Part shown: positions 40,575 to 44,916 of the stretch, in pieces | Position numbering within the stretch: the first letter of the stretch is position 1 | How the letters are laid out: each line of letters starts with the position of its first letter | DNA from: Bacillota bacterium | Lineage (GTDB): Bacteria > Bacillota > Clostridia > Lachnospirales > Lachnospiraceae | DNA: 44,916 nucleotides | Reading direction: 5' to 3' | Assembly (NCBI GenBank): GCA_023450835.1 | Contig: JAEXGM010000286.1 | Span: 1-44,916, forward strand | Notes under the pieces: model-generated | Databases searched by the model: none | What the model was told of the DNA's origin: nothing | What the model saw: only the letters and a program-made list of their open reading frames with translations | Made by a program: the position numbers and the translations under genes

Positions 40575-42056
40575 ATGATACGGGAAACCTTTGATAAAAT
40601 AAAAGAGCAGGAAAATATCAGGGAGAACCTGATACAGCTAAAGGCAGAGCTAAAGGAAGATCAGGGGAGGACTGCCCTGTTGTATTATATGGGTACGGAG
40701 TATAATGTTTTATTGGAACTCCTAAAGCAGGAAGACCCCAAGGTGAGAAAGAACACAGCTCTGATACTGGGGGAGCTTGGGATAGAAGAGACCCTTGCAT
40801 CTATTTATAAGGCTTATGAAGAGGAAGAGCAGATGTTTGTTAAAAGCTCTTATCTAACCGCCATAAAGAATTTTGACTATACTTCTTATCTGGATGCTTT
40901 GGAGGAAAGATATAATGAATTAAACAGCACAGCAGTGACGGAAGACAGCAGAAAACACGTGGAAGAAGAAATGAAGCTGTTGTCTCAGCTGATACGAAAG
41001 GCCAAAGGAACGGATAAGCATGTTTTTACCGGGTATAAGATTCCGTCTGACCTGGTACTTCTTACGAACAGGAATTATATTAATGTTACATTAAAACAGC
41101 TTAAACCAATGAAAGCCAGGGAATTTAATGCAGGTGTTATGGTAGAATGTAACGACCTGAATCGGATTCTTCCTATAAGAACATATACCGAGCTTCTGTT
41201 TATGCTAAAAGATGTAAAATCCATTGACAAAGATATTGCCTCGGGAGCAAAGGCCTTGGCTGAGAGCAGCCTGCTTGGGTTTCTAAGGGAAAGGCATAAA
41301 GGAGATGGTCCTTTCTATTTCCGAATTGAATTAAAATCAAAAATGGAGCTTGATAAAAGAAGCAGTTATACCAAGAAATTTGCCGCAGAACTGGAGAGGC
41401 TTACAAAAAGACAGTTGATTAACAGTACTTCCGACTATGAATGGGAGCTTAGACTGATAGAGAACAAGGACGGAAAATTTAACGTACTGATAAAACTTTC
41501 TGCTTTAAAGGACGAAAGATTTCTTTACCGCAAGAACGTTATAGCAGCCAGTATTCATCCTTCCATGGCAGCTTTAGTTGCAGCCCTTGCAAAAGATTAT
41601 CTAAAGGAAGATGCTCAGGTGTTGGACCCTTTTTGTGGAGTGGGCACAATGCTGATTGAGAGGAATAAGGCGGTAAAAGCCGGAACCATGTATGGCCTTG
41701 ATGTATTTGGAGAGGCAATTGAAAAGGCAAAGGAAAATACTGCTGCCAGCGGTGATACGATATATTATATTAATAGAAACTTCTTTGACTTTAAGCATGA
41801 CTATCTGTTTGACGAAATCATAACCAATATGCCAAGGGCTATGGGACAGCGGGAAGACAGTGAGATACGAAGGCTCTACCGTGACTTTTTCTTAAAAGCA
41901 GGCGAGCATATGAACCGTGATGGTGTAGTCATTTTATATTCCCATGACAAAGACTATGTCCGTAAATTCTATGACAGAGCTGTATTTAAACTGGTGGATG
42001 AGTTTGAAATCTCCAAAAAAGAAGGGGCATATCTTATTGTTTTAAAGGTGATTTAA
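40575..42056 (+). CDS. HEAT-like repeat and UPF0020-type RNA methyltransferase
   Basis: 493 residues from ATG 40575 (GGAG 9 nt upstream). Residues about 1-130 are helical repeats of HEAT type (DPKVRKNTALILGELG). The middle (about 150-310) may be a THUMP-like RNA-binding part. The C-terminal Rossmann methyltransferase has SIHPSMAALVAALA, the SAM loop LDPFCGVGTMLIER (about 352-365), YGLDVFGEAIEKAKEN, and motif IV NMPRAMG. In the Trm11/Trm14/RlmKL group motif IV is usually NPPYG or DPPYG, so the Met-Pro-Arg form is unusual and could mean altered base specificity. Probable target is RNA; which one is unknown. Confidence 0.75.
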   Translation: MIRETFDKIKEQENIRENLIQLKAELKEDQGRTALLYYMGTEYNVLLELLKQEDPKVRKNTALILGELGIEETLASIYKAYEEEEQMFVKSSYLTAIKNFDYTSYLDALEERYNELNSTAVTEDSRKHVEEEMKLLSQLIRKAKGTDKHVFTGYKIPSDLVLLTNRNYINVTLKQLKPMKAREFNAGVMVECNDLNRILPIRTYTELLFMLKDVKSIDKDIASGAKALAESSLLGFLRERHKGDGPFYFRIELKSKMELDKRSSYTKKFAAELERLTKRQLINSTSDYEWELRLIENKDGKFNVLIKLSALKDERFLYRKNVIAASIHPSMAALVAALAKDYLKEDAQVLDPFCGVGTMLIERNKAVKAGTMYGLDVFGEAIEKAKENTAASGDTIYYINRNFFDFKHDYLFDEIITNMPRAMGQREDSEIRRLYRDFFLKAGEHMNRDGVVILYSHDKDYVRKFYDRAVFKLVDEFEISKKEGAYLIVLKVI

Positions 42057-42147
42057 GGATATAAGGGGTTAAATATATATAAAGTATTATAAGAGGGAGT
42101 TAAGAAGTAAGAAAAATAGTAAGAGTACATCTTAGAGATTGTTAGAA

Positions 42148-42190
42148 GGAGCATATCTAAACAGTAAAATGTTTTAGATATGCTCCCTTT
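42148..42190. terminator. Bidirectional terminator between the methyltransferase and M56 genes
   Basis: GGAGCATATCTAAA pairs perfectly with TTTAGATATGCTCC (14 bp), followed by CTTTTCTT on plus. The genes converge. Confidence 0.8.
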
Positions 42191-42226
42191 TCTTGGGGCA
42201 CTTGCATTGATGAAAGTTAGTAAGGA

Positions 42227-43798
42227 TTAAAAATCCTTACTTAAAAGATAAACTGCAAAAGTATCTTTTGTTTCAATATCATAGATAACGGAAATATAGC
42301 CATTCTGATATTTAAAATGCATATCGCCATTATTGTCACTTACAGGTTCACCAAAGGCGTTTTTAAAACTGTCAATTTTGTCTCCGATAAGTGCTCCGTT
42401 AAAATCAATATCAGTTCTTTGGGTAAATACCTGATTTACTGTATTATTATCTGTATCCAGCCATATGCGGATTCCGTTATTTTTAAACTCCAATCCGCCC
42501 TCATCTACGGCAGATGGATCTTCACCCATACCCTTGATTAAATCTTCTTTGCTCTTACCTAATAAATCAAAGAACTGGGTAAAGCTGATTGCTTCGCTTA
42601 CATCAGTTGAGTTATCGGCAGGAGTAGTTTCAGTATCGGCAGTGCTGTCTGAAGGAGTTGGAGTGGGGGTATCTTTTGTATCCTGGTTACTGTCTGTACC
42701 GGTACTTACTGGCTCCTTTGAGTTATCAGACCCGGTATTTTTTGTGGTGTTGCTGAGGCTTGCACAGCCAGTTAAAAGCGTTAAGCATAGCAGGGTAATT
42801 ACAGCCCATTTAGTTGAAGTCTTTTTATATTTTGTAATCATAATTATTCTCCTTTTATTTTGTTTACCTGCAAACCCTGCGGTTCCGGGAACCAGACGCA
42901 GTTCGCTCATTTTTTTCATAATACTCAATATGGTTAAGCCATATTGTTTGTATTCATCTTCTTCAAGAACTTTAAGAACGCAGGCATCGCAAGAGATTTC
43001 ACAATCCTGCTTCATCTGATGAATGGAATACCATATAATTGGGTTGAACCAGTGTATTCCCTGAAGAACCATACTAATCAGATTCAAGACTAAATCTCTT
43101 CTTTTTATATGTGTCAGTTCGTGTAAAAGAATAAATCTCAGTTCTTTTTCCGGCAGATTCCGGAGCAGCTCTTCCGGTATTAGAATCTTCGGATGAAGAA
43201 TTCCCCAGACCATAGGTGATTTGATTCGATTATGATAAAGAATAGTCACTTTGCGGGTTAAGTGCAGTTTATCCTTGCAATGCTGGAAGGTATTCAAGAT
43301 ATCATTTTCTTTACAAGGGATATATTTTTTCAACCGCAGATAGAAGCCGAAATTAACAAGTAAAATATAGGTATAGAGGAGCAAAGCACCGGCAAGCCAT
43401 AGATAGGCGATAAAGTGAATATTAAAAGAAATATTAAAATCAGGCCGCCCTGTCCTGGGTACAGATTCATTAGCCGGTGAAGCCGGAGTGGCAATGGCAA
43501 TACCGTTAGACGGTACGGCATTATTATTAGTCAGGTCGGCATCGGTACCGGCTCCAATTAAAGATTGCTGACCAATGGAAGTTCCAGGTGCCATCTCATA
43601 ATGGAATAGACTAAAAGGGCTTTCAATAGTAAAAGGGATTAAAAGTCTAAGCAACAGCAAAAGCCATATATAATATTGAAATTTAGCATTTAATTTATTT
43701 TTTAATATTCCTTTTAGCAGGAGTATCCCTATTGCCGGTATGCTTCCCATAACAGACAGCATGAAAATAAATTCGAATACGCTTACAATATTAATAAT
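42227..43798 (-). CDS. BlaR1/MecR1-type M56 membrane metallopeptidase
   Basis: 523 residues if translation begins at the ATT codon 43798, 511 if at the first ATG (43762). The zinc motif HELTHIKRRD is near residue 226, between membrane helices three and four. A fourth helix (WAVITLLCLTLLTGC) leads to a Ser/Thr/Asp-rich linker and a C-terminal domain of about 100 residues outside the cell; this is not a penicillin-binding sensor domain, so the signal is something else. Such proteins cleave the cognate BlaI repressor. The ATG 43762 has no ribosome site, while AAGGCGGTGAT stands just before ATT 43798. BlaI is immediately upstream in the same frame, its stop 12 nt away. Confidence 0.85.
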   Translation of the reverse strand: MINIVSVFEFIFMLSVMGSIPAIGILLLKGILKNKLNAKFQYYIWLLLLLRLLIPFTIESPFSLFHYEMAPGTSIGQQSLIGAGTDADLTNNNAVPSNGIAIATPASPANESVPRTGRPDFNISFNIHFIAYLWLAGALLLYTYILLVNFGFYLRLKKYIPCKENDILNTFQHCKDKLHLTRKVTILYHNRIKSPMVWGILHPKILIPEELLRNLPEKELRFILLHELTHIKRRDLVLNLISMVLQGIHWFNPIIWYSIHQMKQDCEISCDACVLKVLEEDEYKQYGLTILSIMKKMSELRLVPGTAGFAGKQNKRRIIMITKYKKTSTKWAVITLLCLTLLTGCASLSNTTKNTGSDNSKEPVSTGTDSNQDTKDTPTPTPSDSTADTETTPADNSTDVSEAISFTQFFDLLGKSKEDLIKGMGEDPSAVDEGGLEFKNNGIRIWLDTDNNTVNQVFTQRTDIDFNGALIGDKIDSFKNAFGEPVSDNNGDMHFKYQNGYISVIYDIETKDTFAVYLLSKDF

Positions 43799-43810
43799 AT
43801 CACCGCCTTC

Positions 43811-44188
43811 TTATTTTAATTTTTCATCCAGTAGCTTCTTTAAGTCTTCCATTTCCTCTGCTGAAATCTTTTCATCATGAATGAAATTCGCAACCAGGTT
43901 ATAGATAGAGCCTTCATATATTTTTTGGATGAAAGAACCGGTTTCTTCCTGCATACACTCTTCCTTCGTAACAAGAGGGAAATATTTGTACTGACCGGAA
44001 TTCTTATCAATGCCAAGAGCGTTTTTCTTAACCAATCTTGCAATCAGAGTATGAATGGTTTTTGGGTTCCAATTGGTTTCTTTGCTTAGGGTTTCAATTA
44101 TTTTTGTAGTTGTCTGCGGTGATTCTTTCCATAATACTTTCATAATCACCCATTCTGCGTCGGATATTTTACAATTCGTATCCTTCAA
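43811..44188 (-). CDS. BlaI/MecI/CopY-family transcriptional repressor
   Basis: 125 residues starting at TTG 44188, with AAGGAGG about 12 nt upstream. Winged helix-turn-helix (ISDAEWVIMKVLWKESPQTTTKIIETL, NPKTIHTLIARLVKKNAL) and C-terminal dimerisation helices. Such repressors are inactivated when the partner M56 protease is triggered. Two TACAnnTGTA operators lie in its own promoter (44205-44238), so the pair should be self-regulated. Whether it also controls other genes cannot be seen here; the only operators I noticed are these two. Confidence 0.9.
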   Translation of the reverse strand: MKDTNCKISDAEWVIMKVLWKESPQTTTKIIETLSKETNWNPKTIHTLIARLVKKNALGIDKNSGQYKYFPLVTKEECMQEETGSFIQKIYEGSIYNLVANFIHDEKISAEEMEDLKKLLDEKLK

Positions 44189-44204
44189 AACAAGGCCTCC
44201 TTCT

Positions 44205-44253
44205 TACACATGTAGTCTATCTGTAGATTACACTTGTAGGAAGCGGTTGTCAA
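44205..44253 (-). promoter_or_regulatory. Promoter with two BlaI operators
   Basis: On minus: TTGACA (44253-44248), 17 nt, TAATCT (44230-44225). TACACTTGTA (44229-44238) overlaps the -10 box and TACACATGTA (44205-44214) lies just after the start site; both match the BlaI/MecI TACAnnTGTA box. Centres are 24 bp apart. Confidence 0.8.
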
Positions 44254-44382
44254 GTAAAATATGGATTATTATTAAAACATTACAAAATAAGGAAAATAAT
44301 TGTAGATATTTATAGGGAAACAGGGTTTTATAAGATGATTAAAGCTTGTTTTCCTTTAAATTGAAAAAGTTTAAGAAAGGAG

Positions 44383-44411
44383 TTGACATTTCAAGAGAGG
44401 GGTGTTATCCT
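44383..44411 (+). promoter_or_regulatory. rrn promoter P1 (candidate)
   Basis: TTGACA, 17 nt, TATCCT. Confidence 0.6.
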
Positions 44412-44471
44412 ATATACCTGTGCTGCGACAGTAGCACAAAATATTCAGAAAATAATGTAAATAATTTATTG

Positions 44472-44500
44472 TTGACAAACAATAATAAACGTGTTACTAT
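44472..44500 (+). promoter_or_regulatory. rrn promoter P2 (candidate)
   Basis: TTGACA, 17 nt, TACTAT. Confidence 0.7.
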
Positions 44501-44672
44501 AAACAAGCGTTTTGAGAAGTAACATAACAGAATTCTTCTGAAACATATATAATATTGAATGTAATTGTTTATTCTTTATATATAAAATGAAAAATAAAGA
44601 TAAATTTTAAAGTTGAATATTAACTTGAAACAATGAGATGAAAAAGTTGATAAAAAAACTTAAAAATAAATA

Positions 44673-44701
44673 TTGACAAACAATTACCTCTGTGTTATAG
44701 T
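44673..44701 (+). promoter_or_regulatory. rrn promoter P3 (candidate)
   Basis: TTGACA, 17 nt, TATAGT. The sequence after TTGACA (AACAAT) also follows P2's TTGACA. Confidence 0.75.
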
Positions 44702-44916
44702 AATAAAGCACTGACGAGCTGCTGAAAACAGACGAAAGAAACCGCTTGGGTGGTCGATGAGTCTGCTGAAAGAGTTCGAAGGAGCATATAGAACCTTGAT
44801 AACTGAACAGTGAAACAACCCTGAAATTTTCTTTAAAATTTCATTGAGAGATGGAAGAGAATGTTCCTTCTTATTTATAAGAAACGGACAGCATCGAAAA
44901 TCGATCATAAAGAACC
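44702..44916 (+). other. Probable rRNA operon leader (16S gene beyond the window edge)
   Basis: Three consensus promoters lead into a non-coding stretch with CCTTGATAACTGAACAGTGA (44793-44812), close to the boxA-like word (TTGAAAACTGAACA) found ahead of 16S and 23S genes in Firmicutes. No coding frame is credible here. The 16S gene itself is not in the window, so the assignment rests on this leader alone. Confidence 0.6.

Overview
The window reads as chromosome of a low-GC, anaerobic, Gram-positive Clostridia. Lachnospiraceae of the Lachnoclostridium/Anaerocolumna type is the best guess. The signs are AGGAGG ribosome sites, A+T-rich intergenic DNA, cellobiose phosphorylase, a BlaI/M56 pair, an Na+-pump decarboxylase beta subunit and DUF6145/DUF4474-type proteins. 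I see no prophage, integrase, transposase, CRISPR array or tRNA gene. The gene content is mostly metabolic and envelope-related, and the interest lies largely between the genes.

Layout. 1-3930: the 3' part of a large surface protein with beta-trefoil-like repeats, a GH87-type beta-helix catalytic domain and a C-terminal membrane anchor. 4.7-9.1 kb: LiaF-like membrane protein, DUF6145-type protein, type III pantothenate kinase, tRNA-dihydrouridine synthase and aspartate-semialdehyde dehydrogenase. 9.2-13.2 kb: remnant of an AraC-type gene, a one-helix membrane protein and cellobiose phosphorylase. 13.5-18.8 kb: adenine deaminase, a serine hydrolase, an ECF transporter S component behind an attenuator-like leader, a YaiI/YqxD protein and a YbaK-type editing protein. 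19.2-22.8 kb: a heterodimeric ABC exporter. 22.9-27.4 kb: a ROK repressor divergent from an oxidoreductase/TIM-barrel isomerase/acetyltransferase operon, with a clear operator. 27.7-32.4 kb: cation efflux protein, secreted CAP-domain protein, ferredoxin-domain protein and 2-hydroxyacid dehydrogenase. 32.4-36.8 kb: chemotaxis receptor, metallophosphoesterase and DUF4474 protein. 37-42 kb: NADH oxidase, OadB-type beta subunit with a 53-residue partner, and a HEAT/UPF0020-type methyltransferase. 42.2-44.2 kb: an M56 sensor peptidase and BlaI repressor with two operators. 44.3-44.9 kb: three tandem strong promoters and a leader that looks like the start of an rRNA operon; the 16S gene would lie just beyond the edge.

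The most striking feature is a structured element of about 232 nt present twice (4337-4568 and 18916-19147). Both copies fold into the same nested helices. In the 31-bp basal stem twelve pairs differ between copies, ten of them with both bases changed, and pairing is kept everywhere. All wobble pairs fit only a plus-strand RNA. In both copies a promoter starts exactly 56 nt beyond the stem, upstream of a membrane-protein gene. I do not recognise the family.

Second is a composite leader shared by the yaiI-like gene (minus strand) and the NADH oxidase gene (plus strand). It has two hairpins with compensatory changes and ends in the ribosome site. Shortened versions precede dusB and the serine hydrolase gene. 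Other points of note are a palindrome centred at -41.5 from the ferredoxin gene's predicted start, a possible ATT start and internal lipoprotein start in the M56 gene, and a leader ORF that runs through a terminator before the ECF gene.
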